From Alphaproteobacteria bacterium (GTDB taxonomy: Bacteria > Pseudomonadota > Alphaproteobacteria > Rickettsiales > SXRF01): a DNA stretch of 50,016 nucleotides. A model generated the notes under the pieces. The model did not search any database. It had not been told where the DNA came from and worked only from the letters and a program-made list of their open reading frames with translations. Below are positions 1 through 8,430 of this stretch, one piece after another (the stretch's first letter is position 1; every line of letters begins with the position of its first letter). The stretch lies in contig JAGVLW010000056.1 of NCBI GenBank assembly GCA_020054105.1, forward strand, positions 1 through 50,016, given 5' to 3'. The position numbers and the translations under genes were made by a program.

Positions 1-381
1 ACCGGCCACGGCGTCGGCTGTTTCCTCAGCGTCCATGAAGGGCCGCAGCGCATCAGCAAGCGCGCAAACGACTGCGCGCTCAAAGCCGGCATGGTGATAT
101 CCAACGAGCCGGGCTACTACAAAACGAACGCCTATGGCATCCGCATCGAAAATCTGGTGACGGTGGTTGCAAAAATGCCGGGCGATCAGGATAAAGATTT
201 TTTCGGCTTCGATACACTCACCTGCGTGCCGATCGACATTCGCCTGGTTGATGTAGCGATGCTTACCGCGCAAGAAAAATATTGGCTGAATAATTATCAT
301 GGCTGGGTGCGCGCCCGGCTTTCGCCGCTGCTTGACCAGGTGGAACAATCCTGGCTTTTTGAACGCACGCAGGCGATGTGA
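1..381 (+). CDS. pepP: Xaa-Pro aminopeptidase, C-terminal fragment
   Basis: The window opens inside this gene in frame 1, so only the last 126 residues are visible. The fragment carries the end of the pita-bread (M24) metallopeptidase domain. The HGVG motif supplies a metal-binding or catalytic histidine, NEPG and RIEN supply two metal-ligand glutamates, and GMVISNEPGYY is characteristic of the long, eukaryote-like aminopeptidase P. The enzyme releases an N-terminal residue next to proline from cytoplasmic peptides, using two divalent metal ions. The C-terminal tail after the last ligand is also typical of the long form. It is a housekeeping gene with no visible link to the glycan genes further on. 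The permease gene follows 107 bp downstream on the same strand. Confidence 0.9.
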   Translation, partial: TGHGVGCFLSVHEGPQRISKRANDCALKAGMVISNEPGYYKTNAYGIRIENLVTVVAKMPGDQDKDFFGFDTLTCVPIDIRLVDVAMLTAQEKYWLNNYHGWVRARLSPLLDQVEQSWLFERTQAM

Positions 382-488
382 TTGCTGCATCGCAACAAGG
401 CGATCATGGATAAATGCTTGGCAATTCGCGCGCAACTGTGTAGAAACGACGCAATTGTAAAATTATAAAAAACCCACAGGGAGTTCCT

Positions 489-1946
489 ATGTCTTTCTCA
501 AAATTCTTCGTCAAGAAATCCGTCGCCAGCATCCAGGCCGAATCGGAAAAAGGCGAGCTCAAGCGTACCCTCTCGGCGGCCAACCTGGTCAGCCTGGGCA
601 TCGGCTGCATCATCGGCGCCGGTATTTTTGTCATGACCGGCCAGGCCGCCGCGCAATATGCCGGGCCGGCCATCATCATCTCCTTCGTGCTTGCCGGTTT
701 CTGCTGCGCCTTCGCCGGCATGTGCTACGCCGAGCTCGCCTCGATGCTGCCCGTCTCGGGCAGCGCCTATTCCTATTCCTACGCCAGCCTCGGCGAAATC
801 GTCGCCTGGGTAATGGGCTGGCTGCTGCTGCTCGAATATGGCATTGCGGCGGCCACCGTCGCCGTCGGCTGGTCGGGCTATGTGGTAAGCTTCCTGGGCA
901 ATTTCGGCATCGTCATTCCCGCATGGCTAACCACCCCCACCCTGCAGATGGACACTGCGGCGCACACGCTTGTCAATACCGGCGGCATCAACCTGCCGGC
1001 GCTGGTCGGCATTCTCGCCATGACCTGGCTGCTGGTGATGGGCGTCAAGGAATCCGCTACCGTCAATAACGTGATTGTCGCCATCAAGCTGTTCGTGGTT
1101 ATCCTCTTCGTCGCGGTAGGCATCTTCTATGTCGACCCCGCCAACTGGCATCCGTTCGTTCCCGCGCCCACTGGCGTGCCTGGCCAATATGGCTGGGACG
1201 GCATATTGCGCGGCGCCGGCATCGTGTTCTTCGCCTATGTCGGTTTCGAAGCGGTATCGACCGCGGCGCAGGAAGCCAAGAATCCCAAGCGCGACGTGCC
1301 GATCGGTATTTTGGGCTCGCTGCTCGTCTGCACCGTCCTTTATATGCTGGTGGCGCTCGTGCTTACCGGCATCGTGCATTACGACACGCTCAACGTGCCC
1401 GATCCCATCGCCAAGGCGGTGGATGCGATCAAGTTGCCGTGGCTGTCCTTCATGGTGAAGATCGGCGCTATCGCCGGCCTGACCTCGGTGATGATGGTGC
1501 TGCTATACGGCCAGACCCGCATTTTCTACACCATGGCGCGCGACGGGCTGATGCCGGCCGCCTTTGCCAAGGTGCATCCCAAGTTCAAGACGCCTTACAT
1601 CAACACGCTGGTGGTGGGTGGGCTCATCGGCATCGTTGCGGCGACCACGCCGATCAACGTGCTCGGCGACCTGGTATCGCTCGGCACGCTGACGGCTTTT
1701 TCCATCATCTGCTTTACCGTGCTATATTTGCGCAAGGCCGAGCCGAAACTGGCGCGCCCATTCAGGGTGCCCTTCTCGCCGTATTTTCCGCTGCTGGGCA
1801 TCGGTTTTTGCGGCTACCTGATTTATGGGCTGCTGTCCAACCCGGTGACGGTGAAGTTCTACATCGCCTACCTGATCGTCGGCCTGGCCGTCTATTTCTT
1901 CTATAGCCAACATCACAGCAAGCTGCGTAAGAAAAAGAAGGCGTAG
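489..1946 (+). CDS. APC-family cationic/neutral amino-acid permease
   Basis: This 485-residue protein has about twelve hydrophobic segments. The first contains GIGCIIGAGIFVMTG, the substrate-binding GxGIF loop of amino acid-polyamine-organocation (APC) carriers. Length and motif order resemble the YhdG/CAT-type subgroup, which imports amino acids across the inner membrane by proton-coupled transport; the exact substrate cannot be read from the sequence. The start is supported by an AGGGAG ribosome-binding site seven or so bases upstream. A basic tail (KLRKKKKA) ends the protein, consistent with a cytoplasmic C terminus. It stands alone, followed by a palindromic element that separates it from the convergent TPR gene. 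Confidence 0.9.
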   Translation: MSFSKFFVKKSVASIQAESEKGELKRTLSAANLVSLGIGCIIGAGIFVMTGQAAAQYAGPAIIISFVLAGFCCAFAGMCYAELASMLPVSGSAYSYSYASLGEIVAWVMGWLLLLEYGIAAATVAVGWSGYVVSFLGNFGIVIPAWLTTPTLQMDTAAHTLVNTGGINLPALVGILAMTWLLVMGVKESATVNNVIVAIKLFVVILFVAVGIFYVDPANWHPFVPAPTGVPGQYGWDGILRGAGIVFFAYVGFEAVSTAAQEAKNPKRDVPIGILGSLLVCTVLYMLVALVLTGIVHYDTLNVPDPIAKAVDAIKLPWLSFMVKIGAIAGLTSVMMVLLYGQTRIFYTMARDGLMPAAFAKVHPKFKTPYINTLVVGGLIGIVAATTPINVLGDLVSLGTLTAFSIICFTVLYLRKAEPKLARPFRVPFSPYFPLLGIGFCGYLIYGLLSNPVTVKFYIAYLIVGLAVYFFYSQHHSKLRKKKKA

Positions 1947-1954
1947 CACTTATT

Positions 1955-2023
1955 TGTCATGCCGCACTCGTTGCGGCATCTCCATCTATTGCCAGGGGAC
2001 CCCGCAACAAGTGCGGGGTGACA
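1955..2023. repeat. Palindromic REP-like element between convergent genes
   Basis: The 69-bp unit begins TGTCAT and ends TGACA. It contains two hairpins: ATGCCGCA/TGCGGCAT around CTCGT (1959-1979) and ACCCCGCA/TGCGGGGT around ACAAG (1999-2019). It lies exactly between the stop codons of two convergent genes and could act as a bidirectional transcription end. The organisation (two hairpins, TGTCA termini) is shared with the element at 16575-16679. Such extragenic palindromes are common in alphaproteobacteria; the family name is not assigned here. Confidence 0.7.
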
Positions 2024-2026
2024 TCC

Positions 2027-4588
2027 CTACACTCCAAACATCTCGGGTGGCTTGCCTTGCTTATGGCGCTCGATCATTTCCAGATAGGCGGCCTCGATGG
2101 CGCGCGTCGTGGCTTTAGTGTCGAACAGGCTCGAGTGCTTTTTATTCTCGATGAGTTTTTGTTTCAGAGCCTTCAGCCTGCCGCCATCTTGCGCCAGCGC
2201 CAGCGCCAGTGCCAGTGCCTCGTATTCGGCGAAGCTGCCGGTAATCAATTCCTCCATCCCAACGGCGGTCAGCAGACTCGCGGCGACGCGGGCGGTAAAG
2301 CTTTTGCCGGTGCAGGTCACGATCGGCACGTCGCACCACAGCGCATCGCTGGCGGTGGTGTGGGCGTTGACCGGGAACGTGTCTAGGAACAAATCGGCAT
2401 GGGCGCGCAGCCGCGCCAGATGGCTGGCCAGCGGCTTGAACGTCGCAAATACCAGCCGTTCGGATTCGATACCGCGTTTTTTCGCTTCCATGCGCAAATT
2501 ATCCATAGCCGGGTCGGAGGTGGTATAAAGCCACAGCACGCTGCCCGGCACGGCGCCAAGCAGGCGCATCCACACATCGAACATGTCCGGCATGATTTTG
2601 TAATTCTGGTTGAACGAGCAGAACACGAAGCCGCTTTCCGGCAGGCCGCACTGCGCGCGCGTCGGCGTTTCGGCGGCGATGGGGCGCTTATCGTCGTTGA
2701 CCTGGTAGCTGCCCGGCAGGTAGACCAGTTTCTCGCTGAAAAACGGTTGCAGCGCCGGCGGTGCTACAATTTTATCGGCAAGGAAATAATCGATGAAGCT
2801 GCTGCCGATCGTGCCCGGATGGCCCAGGTAATGCACCTGAATCGGCGCCGGGCGCGGGGCGAGGATGCCCAGCCGGTGATCGCGCGTATAGCCTTTGAGG
2901 TCGATTAAAATATCGATGCCGTCTTGCGCGATGCGCTGCGCCGCTTGCGCGTCCGACAACGAGTGCACATCGATAAAATGATCGACGGCGTCGGCAATGC
3001 GCTTGCGTTCCTGCCCTTTATCGTTGATGCCGTAGGAATAGGCGTAGATTTCGAAGCGGCTGCGATCGTGCTGCTCGAACAAGCCGGAAATCAGGTAGGC
3101 GGTGGCATGTTGGCGGTAATCGGCGGAGGCGTAGCCGATGCGGATTTTGCCGTCCTTGCGCGAAGCCATCGGTAAGGCGCGGGCGGGGTCGTAAGGCTTG
3201 GCGATGGCGCCGAAATTTTGCTCGCTGCAGCTGACGGCGTTGCGGTAATGCTGCGCCGGCTCGTCGGAAATGCTGAGCATGGTCGAGACTAAAAACCCTT
3301 TGTAACCTTCCCGCAGGTCGCAGCCGCCGTCTTTTACCAGCGCGTCGAGCCGGGCGTGGTATTCCGCCAGCCCGTCCCACAGGCATAGCTGCTGCTGCTC
3401 GATGATGAGCCGCGAGAGTGCCGCTATGTGTTTGGGGTCGAACCGCACCATCTTTTCCGGGCTGATATCCAGCGCTTTTTTATAGGCCGCCACCGCTTCG
3501 TCATGTCGCCCCAGCTGCTCGAGCATCATGCCCATATTCACCCACGCCTCAAAAAACGCCGGTTGCAGGGACAAGGCCTTGCGATAGGCCGCCACCGCAT
3601 CTTCGCAACGCTCGCAGTCTTTATAGAGATTGCCGAGATTGCCGTAAGCATCGGCATTGTCGGGATAGAGCGAGATGGCGCGTTTCAGCAACGCCTCGGC
3701 TTCCACGAAGCGGCGCAGCATATTGAGCGCCATGCCCAGATTGACGAGCACCTCCGGAATATCCGGGCGAATGATAAGCGCCTCGCGGTAGCACTGCTCC
3801 GCCTGCTCCATCTCGCGGTTGGCCAGATGCTTGTTGCCGCGCTCGACCGCTTCCGCGAGCTTGTTGGCGCCGCCGCTTGCGGCGGGATTGGCGCGCTGCT
3901 GGCGGAGTAATTCCAGATTTTGCCTGGCTTGCTCATAGTCGGGTTTGATCTTGAGCGCCTGCGTGAAAGCTTTTTCCGCTTTGGCGAAATCGCCGCGCTG
4001 CACATAGACGATGCCGCAATTGTTGCGGGCGTCGACATTGTCGAGGGCGAGCATCACCGCCTTCTCGCAGTAAGGCAGCGCTTCGTCGAAGCGCCCCTGG
4101 TTGATCAATATGGCGCCCAGGTTGCAATTGCCGCCGCTATGGTAGGGCGTTTGCTCCAGAAACAGCCGGTAATATTGTTCCGCATCTTTCATCTGGCCGG
4201 CGCGTTGGAAAATATAGGCAAGGTTGAAAAGCGCCTGGAAATAGCGCGGCGAGAGGTTCAGCAGATGGCGGTATACGTTGATGGCGTCGTCGAAGCGCCC
4301 GGCCTCTTCCAGCATGACGCCCAGATTGAACAGCCCCATCTCGAAGCCGGGCTCGACGGTGACCGCCCGGTGCATCGTTTCGATGGCCTGCTGCATCTGG
4401 CCCTGCATTTGGAGCAGGACGGCCTTCATGTGCAGCGCTTCCGGGTCGCCCGGCACTTTGTCGATCAAGGCGTTGCACAGCGTTTGCGCCTGCTCGATAT
4501 CCTTGCGCTCGATCAAATCGATGATGCGGTTCGCTTCGGGGGACGTGATGCCCTTTTTCAGGGTGACGGTGACTTGTGCTTGCGTCAT
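2027..4588 (-). CDS. TPR protein with C-terminal GT41 (SPINDLY/OGT-like) glycosyltransferase domain
   Basis: This 853-residue protein has tetratricopeptide repeats from about residue 30 to 380. A C-terminal domain of the O-GlcNAc transferase family (CAZy GT41) follows from about 480 to 830. Visible family residues include His494 in SADYRQHATAY, equivalent to the conserved OGT histidine, Lys664 in FNQNYKI, equivalent to the UDP-binding lysine, and the FLDTFPVNAHTTASDALW segment that closes the nucleotide-sugar site. The family transfers a sugar from a nucleotide donor to Ser/Thr of a protein; bacterial members often modify flagellin or adhesins. Donor and target are unknown here. A sigma-54-type promoter lies about 86-100 bp upstream, and the glycan island follows, so protein O-glycosylation is a reasonable inference. 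No signal peptide is seen, so it is probably cytoplasmic. Confidence 0.88.
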   Translation of the reverse strand: MTQAQVTVTLKKGITSPEANRIIDLIERKDIEQAQTLCNALIDKVPGDPEALHMKAVLLQMQGQMQQAIETMHRAVTVEPGFEMGLFNLGVMLEEAGRFDDAINVYRHLLNLSPRYFQALFNLAYIFQRAGQMKDAEQYYRLFLEQTPYHSGGNCNLGAILINQGRFDEALPYCEKAVMLALDNVDARNNCGIVYVQRGDFAKAEKAFTQALKIKPDYEQARQNLELLRQQRANPAASGGANKLAEAVERGNKHLANREMEQAEQCYREALIIRPDIPEVLVNLGMALNMLRRFVEAEALLKRAISLYPDNADAYGNLGNLYKDCERCEDAVAAYRKALSLQPAFFEAWVNMGMMLEQLGRHDEAVAAYKKALDISPEKMVRFDPKHIAALSRLIIEQQQLCLWDGLAEYHARLDALVKDGGCDLREGYKGFLVSTMLSISDEPAQHYRNAVSCSEQNFGAIAKPYDPARALPMASRKDGKIRIGYASADYRQHATAYLISGLFEQHDRSRFEIYAYSYGINDKGQERKRIADAVDHFIDVHSLSDAQAAQRIAQDGIDILIDLKGYTRDHRLGILAPRPAPIQVHYLGHPGTIGSSFIDYFLADKIVAPPALQPFFSEKLVYLPGSYQVNDDKRPIAAETPTRAQCGLPESGFVFCSFNQNYKIMPDMFDVWMRLLGAVPGSVLWLYTTSDPAMDNLRMEAKKRGIESERLVFATFKPLASHLARLRAHADLFLDTFPVNAHTTASDALWCDVPIVTCTGKSFTARVAASLLTAVGMEELITGSFAEYEALALALALAQDGGRLKALKQKLIENKKHSSLFDTKATTRAIEAAYLEMIERHKQGKPPEMFGV

Positions 4589-4673
4589 AACGAGTTACTC
4601 TGCCTCTAAGGATGACCAAGCGTGTATCACGCGGCCGGTGTTGCGGCAAGCGGCTGCTTGCTTGGTGTAAGAT

Positions 4674-4690
4674 AAGCAAATACCGTACCA
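4674..4690 (-). promoter_or_regulatory. Sigma-54 (RpoN) -24/-12 promoter candidate
   Basis: Read on the minus strand the site is TGGTACGGTATTTGCTT. GG and GC are separated by exactly 10 bases, matching the RpoN consensus TGGCAC-N5-TTGC with one T for C. It lies 86-102 bp upstream of the TPR/GT41 start, so a leader of about 70-75 bases is implied. A 19/20 identical copy occurs at 17710-17729. No enhancer-binding protein gene is visible in the window. Confidence 0.65.
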
Positions 4691-4704
4691 ATTCGCGGAA
4701 ATAA

Positions 4705-6198
4705 TTACAAGGAGGGGTGGGGCTGCAAGCCGGCGGCGCTCTCGGCGCTCACCTTGGCTTGCCAGGCGGGGAGGGGTTGAGGGGTGGATGCTATGGCCGG
4801 TTGCTGCGCGGCCGCGAAAGCAGGCGGCGATGCCTGATCCTGTATGCATATTGCCCAGGGATTTTTGCGCATGGCTTCGACCTGGGCGCGCAGGAGTTTT
4901 TCCGCTTCTTCGTTCTTCATCGCCAGCACGTCGGGACGGCCAAGGAAATGTGACATATGCTCAATCAGTTGGTTTTGCATATGTGCCGGTTGTTTGGCAA
5001 TAAGCTCTGCGGTCAAGGCAAGAATACTGTGATCGACGCTTTTATCGCTTTTAACGCCTTCCCCGTGACCTTTTGAAGAAATGGCTACCAGTATCTCTGC
5101 CGTCAATGCCGATGCGACAAAAAGCGCCCGCCAGGGCACTGCTTTCTTGTGTTTAGCATCCATACCTTTCATGGCCGTCGCGGTACTTACCGCATGCAGT
5201 AATGTGCTAACTATGTATCCACCGCCGGCGATTGCAAGGGGGTGCTGTTTAATCTTTTCCCATAATGCATCTATGCCGTGTTTCTCCGGCGCATCGGGAT
5301 CGTGGGCTTTTTCTTTAATTGAGGTGGCCAATAATCCTGCGCCAACTGTAAATGTCCCAACCCCGACATTAAGCCAGTTTTCAATTTTATTATTTTTGCG
5401 TGCGAATACATGCGCCATCTCACGCGTTGCATTTGGGTTTGTTTTTTGTAGATGTTTAAGGTAGCCGTCGATTCCTTCCGCCGTCGCGCCTCTATTTAAG
5501 TGTTTGAACCCGGCAGCCATGATGCACGCACCTGCTACTGCGTAACTAAGGTTCATAAACTCGGACGGGTAACGCCTCAACAAATCCGCAGCGTTATTAA
5601 TCAGCCCTTTTTTATGATCGGTAACGATGGATTGCAACGAGCAGTCCGGTGCTAAATTTACATTCTGGCGCTTGAACTCGTCACGCATTTGCTTTGCGAC
5701 ATCTTTAATTTGGAATTCCGATTGATCGTTTCTGCCGTAAATAATTAACGGCAGAGTCGGAAAGCCATAAAAAACACCCGCTGCCATGTCGAGAGGGCTG
5801 CTGCCTTTATAACCGTAAGTGAAGAACGCAACGTCGCCGATGGAATATGCCCAGCCGCTGGCCTGCAAGCTCCGTTTTTTGAATTTTTCCGTGAAGCTGA
5901 TATGATCTTCATCGGATTTTGTGTAAACGCTTTCTCCTTGTACCCATTGGTTTTTTTCCAGCTCTTTCATAACCTGGGTTGGTTTTTTGAAGCCGCGCAC
6001 TTCCAGCAACGATTTCCCATTTTCACTGTAAGGAATGCAGTTCCAGCCATTCGTTCTAAGCTCTTCAATTATTTTTTGTAATGAAGCGGCATCAATGGCG
6101 GGATTGGCGTGAAGATAGGCGCGCGACGTACCGCGCTCCGTTGTGCGGAACGTAACTTCGTCAATGACCTTCGACTCTGGGTAGGAATAAACGCTCAC
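4705..6198 (-). CDS. Hypothetical multi-span membrane protein
   Basis: I do not recognise this 497-residue protein. The frame opens with GTG at 6198, preceded by AGGG about seven bases upstream. The N-terminal 100 residues are soluble and mixed alpha/beta. Hydrophobic stretches follow near residues 112-155 (probably two), 212-231, 277-293, 320-341 and 355-373. The C-terminal 60 residues are rich in Ala, Pro and Gln, as in a disordered tail. The DNA is visibly more AT-rich than the flanking glycan genes, which may indicate transfer. It follows the 91-residue gene by 21 bp on the same strand, so the two are probably one transcription unit. No catalytic motif is evident and I assign no function. 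Confidence 0.65.
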   Translation of the reverse strand: MSVYSYPESKVIDEVTFRTTERGTSRAYLHANPAIDAASLQKIIEELRTNGWNCIPYSENGKSLLEVRGFKKPTQVMKELEKNQWVQGESVYTKSDEDHISFTEKFKKRSLQASGWAYSIGDVAFFTYGYKGSSPLDMAAGVFYGFPTLPLIIYGRNDQSEFQIKDVAKQMRDEFKRQNVNLAPDCSLQSIVTDHKKGLINNAADLLRRYPSEFMNLSYAVAGACIMAAGFKHLNRGATAEGIDGYLKHLQKTNPNATREMAHVFARKNNKIENWLNVGVGTFTVGAGLLATSIKEKAHDPDAPEKHGIDALWEKIKQHPLAIAGGGYIVSTLLHAVSTATAMKGMDAKHKKAVPWRALFVASALTAEILVAISSKGHGEGVKSDKSVDHSILALTAELIAKQPAHMQNQLIEHMSHFLGRPDVLAMKNEEAEKLLRAQVEAMRKNPWAICIQDQASPPAFAAAQQPAIASTPQPLPAWQAKVSAESAAGLQPHPSL

Positions 6199-6219
6199 AA
6201 GTTGCCCTGTTCGATGCCT

Positions 6220-6495
6220 TTAACGATGCCAAGTTTGTCTTGGACGCATTCCAGGAAATTCAGGATAATCCCTGTCTTCCCCACGCGCAATTGCTTCAAG
6301 TGCTTCTAGATATTCTCTATCAGTATTTTTTATCGCCCAGTTCGAGAGACGATTAGCTCCCTCAAGGACAATACCTGCTGCTGGAAGGACTGCTCCAAGA
6401 CCGGTTGCGACTGTACCGAAGATAGCATCGGTTTTACGTGCGGTCTCATGATAAGCTTTAAGTTCATCAATGGCTTGTTGCCGTTTGCTGCTCAT
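6220..6495 (-). CDS. Small hypothetical membrane-associated protein
   Basis: The product has 91 residues. A charged, helical N terminus (about 1-22) is followed by one glycine/alanine-rich hydrophobic stretch (about 24-45) and a polar C terminus ending in a proline-rich tail. The ATG is preceded by AGAAAGGTG at good spacing, which supports a real gene. It is the first gene of a likely two-gene unit with the 497-residue membrane protein immediately downstream. I do not recognise a family. A holin-like or small accessory membrane protein is possible but unsupported. The 185 bp upstream, before the next gene, holds no feature I can name with confidence. Confidence 0.55.
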   Translation of the reverse strand: MSSKRQQAIDELKAYHETARKTDAIFGTVATGLGAVLPAAGIVLEGANRLSNWAIKNTDREYLEALEAIARGEDRDYPEFPGMRPRQTWHR

Positions 6496-6680
6496 AACAC
6501 ACCTTTCTAAAAAGTCTTTCGAGATACCACCTTTAAAGATAACAATTTTACGGGCGCGGTGATAGTTGAAATATATGACATTATTGTGTCAGTTTCCCGG
6601 CGGGCGGGTGTAAAACCGGTTTTTGCGCGCCCATGGGCGGGACATATTAATATTCTGTAATTAAACAATAAATGCAGGAC

Positions 6681-7328
6681 TTACCGGTTTAGCTTCGCCT
6701 TGACGCTGGCAATCAGCGCCGGCAGCTCCTTTTCCTTAAAGGCCTCGTAGGCCAGGCGGTCTTTTTCGCGCGAGGGCTGGCTGAGATAGGTGTCGTCGAG
6801 GTCGGCCTTGGCGTTGAGGACGTGGTAATGTGGGGTTTTCACCTCCATCATCGGCTTGCCGATGCCAAGCCCATCGGCCAGGTCGAGCACCACGTTATCG
6901 GCATACCAATGCTTGACCTTCGGGTAGACCACCCAGCCCAGCGCGCGCACCAGGTCGCCGCCCAGAAACGGGTGCGTCGGCAGGCCGATATCTTGCTGGT
7001 CGTCATCGCCCCAGGCGATGGCGGCGGGCCGGCAGGCATCGGCCAGCAGCCGGTCCCAATGCAGGCTTTGCGGCACGACGTCGTCGGCCATGATGCCGTA
7101 ATAGGCTTCGTTCGGCCGGTCGGCGAACACGGCATTGACGCATTCGGTGATGCCGCCATGCGGCCCCATGGTTTTGACCGAGAATTGCGGCGGCAATTCC
7201 AGCGCATCATAGGAACGGTCATTATGGTCGATAACCAGGGTGAGCGGCTCGCTGGCCTGTGTTTCATGGTATTGGCGGATAAACCGTTTTATGTTCTCGG
7301 GGCGGCCGCGCGTGGGGAGGATGATCAT
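6681..7328 (-). CDS. Glycosyltransferase-like protein (GT2/GT-A fold)
   Basis: The protein has 215 residues from the chosen ATG at 7328, which begins MIILPTRGRPENI, a typical GT-A opening strand. An AGGA lies upstream at acceptable spacing; a longer frame to 7385 has no such support. The segment GIMADDVVP provides an acidic pair where family 2 glycosyltransferases carry the metal-binding DxD. A later stretch (HWYADNVV) resembles the acceptor-side aspartate of the same fold. It is short for a complete GT2 enzyme, so a variant or single-domain transferase is likely. It is divergent from the 7400 operon, with 71 bp between the two starts, and probably contributes to glycan assembly. Donor and acceptor are unknown. 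Confidence 0.7.
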   Translation of the reverse strand: MIILPTRGRPENIKRFIRQYHETQASEPLTLVIDHNDRSYDALELPPQFSVKTMGPHGGITECVNAVFADRPNEAYYGIMADDVVPQSLHWDRLLADACRPAAIAWGDDDQQDIGLPTHPFLGGDLVRALGWVVYPKVKHWYADNVVLDLADGLGIGKPMMEVKTPHYHVLNAKADLDDTYLSQPSREKDRLAYEAFKEKELPALIASVKAKLNR

Positions 7329-7399
7329 GGCATGAATCCTGCTTCTATTTAGGCATTTATCTAGTTGTAACCAGCGCGCCGGCAAAATACAAACTCTCT

Positions 7400-8416
7400 A
7401 TGGCAAAGAAACGCGTATTTATTACCGGCATCACCGGCATGGTCGGCTCGCACCTGGCGGACTATCTGATCACGCACACCGATTGGGAGATTTACGGCCT
7501 GCTGCGCTGGCGCAGCCCGCTCGATAATATCGCCCGGCACCTGCCGCGCATCAACGAGGGCGGCCGCATCCATCTGGTGTACGGCGATCTGCGCGACAGC
7601 GACTCGATCAACGAAGCCATGCGCGTCGCCAAGCCCGATTATGTCTTCCACCTGGCGGCGCAGAGCTACCCGAAAACCAGCTTCACCGCCCCGCTCGATA
7701 CCTACGAAACCAACATCCAGGGCACGTCGCGCGTGCTCGAGGCGCTGCGGCAATATGCACCCAAGGCCGTCATTCATATCTGCGCCTCCTCGGAAGTGTT
7801 CGGCCGCGTCGCCAAGGAAAAGCTGCCGATCGCCGAGGATTGCGGCTTCCATCCCGCCAGCCCCTACGCCATCTCGAAAGTCGGCACCGACCTGGTCGGC
7901 CGGTTCTACGCCGAGGCGTACGGCATGACGGTGATGACCACGCGCATGTTCACCCATACCGGCCCGCGCCGCGGCGACGTGTTCGCCGAGTCGAGCTTCG
8001 CCAAGCAGATTGCCATGATCGAGGCCGGGCAGGTGGCGCCGGTCATCAAGGTAGGCAATCTGCAAAGCCTGCGCACCTTCGCCGACGTGCGCGACGCCGT
8101 GCGCGCCTATTACATGCTGGTGACGGTCAAGCCGCAGCCGGGCGCCTATTACAATATCGGCGGGCAATATAGCTGCACGATCGGCGAGATGCTGACCCAT
8201 CTCATTTCGCTTTCGCCGAAAAAAAACGCGATCGCGGTGGAAATCGACCCGGAGCGCCTGCGCCCGATCGATGCCGATTTGCAAGTGCCCGACACGCGAA
8301 AGTTCGAAGCGCATACCGGCTGGAAGCCGGAGATTGGGTTTGAAAAAACCATGCAGGACCTGCTCGATTACTGGCGGGAGAAAATCGCGGCGGGGCAACA
8401 ATTTTTGACGAGATGA
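7400..8416 (+). CDS. GDP-mannose/GDP-heptose 4,6-dehydratase-like enzyme
   Basis: This 338-residue extended short-chain dehydrogenase/reductase carries GITGMVGSH (NAD(P)-binding glycine motif) at the N terminus, FHLAAQSYPKTSF, a CASSEVFG serine region and the YAISK catalytic Tyr/Lys pair. These match GDP-mannose 4,6-dehydratase (Gmd) and the related GDP-heptose 4,6-dehydratases. The reaction makes a GDP-4-keto-6-deoxy sugar, the entry point to GDP-deoxysugars. The nearby hddA-gmhA-hddC genes make GDP-D-glycero-D-manno-heptose, so the true substrate may be a heptose rather than mannose; the sequence alone does not decide. It is the first gene of an eight-gene run with small overlaps or gaps, ending at 14778. 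Confidence 0.85.
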   Translation: MAKKRVFITGITGMVGSHLADYLITHTDWEIYGLLRWRSPLDNIARHLPRINEGGRIHLVYGDLRDSDSINEAMRVAKPDYVFHLAAQSYPKTSFTAPLDTYETNIQGTSRVLEALRQYAPKAVIHICASSEVFGRVAKEKLPIAEDCGFHPASPYAISKVGTDLVGRFYAEAYGMTVMTTRMFTHTGPRRGDVFAESSFAKQIAMIEAGQVAPVIKVGNLQSLRTFADVRDAVRAYYMLVTVKPQPGAYYNIGGQYSCTIGEMLTHLISLSPKKNAIAVEIDPERLRPIDADLQVPDTRKFEAHTGWKPEIGFEKTMQDLLDYWREKIAAGQQFLTR

Positions 8417-8430
8417 CAAGGAAGCATCCT

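Noticed and set aside
7361..8419. Long minus-strand open frame opposite the 4,6-dehydratase
   Set aside because: It mirrors a well-conserved enzyme gene in GC-rich DNA, has a biased His/Arg/Ala composition, and shows no family signature or ribosome-binding site.
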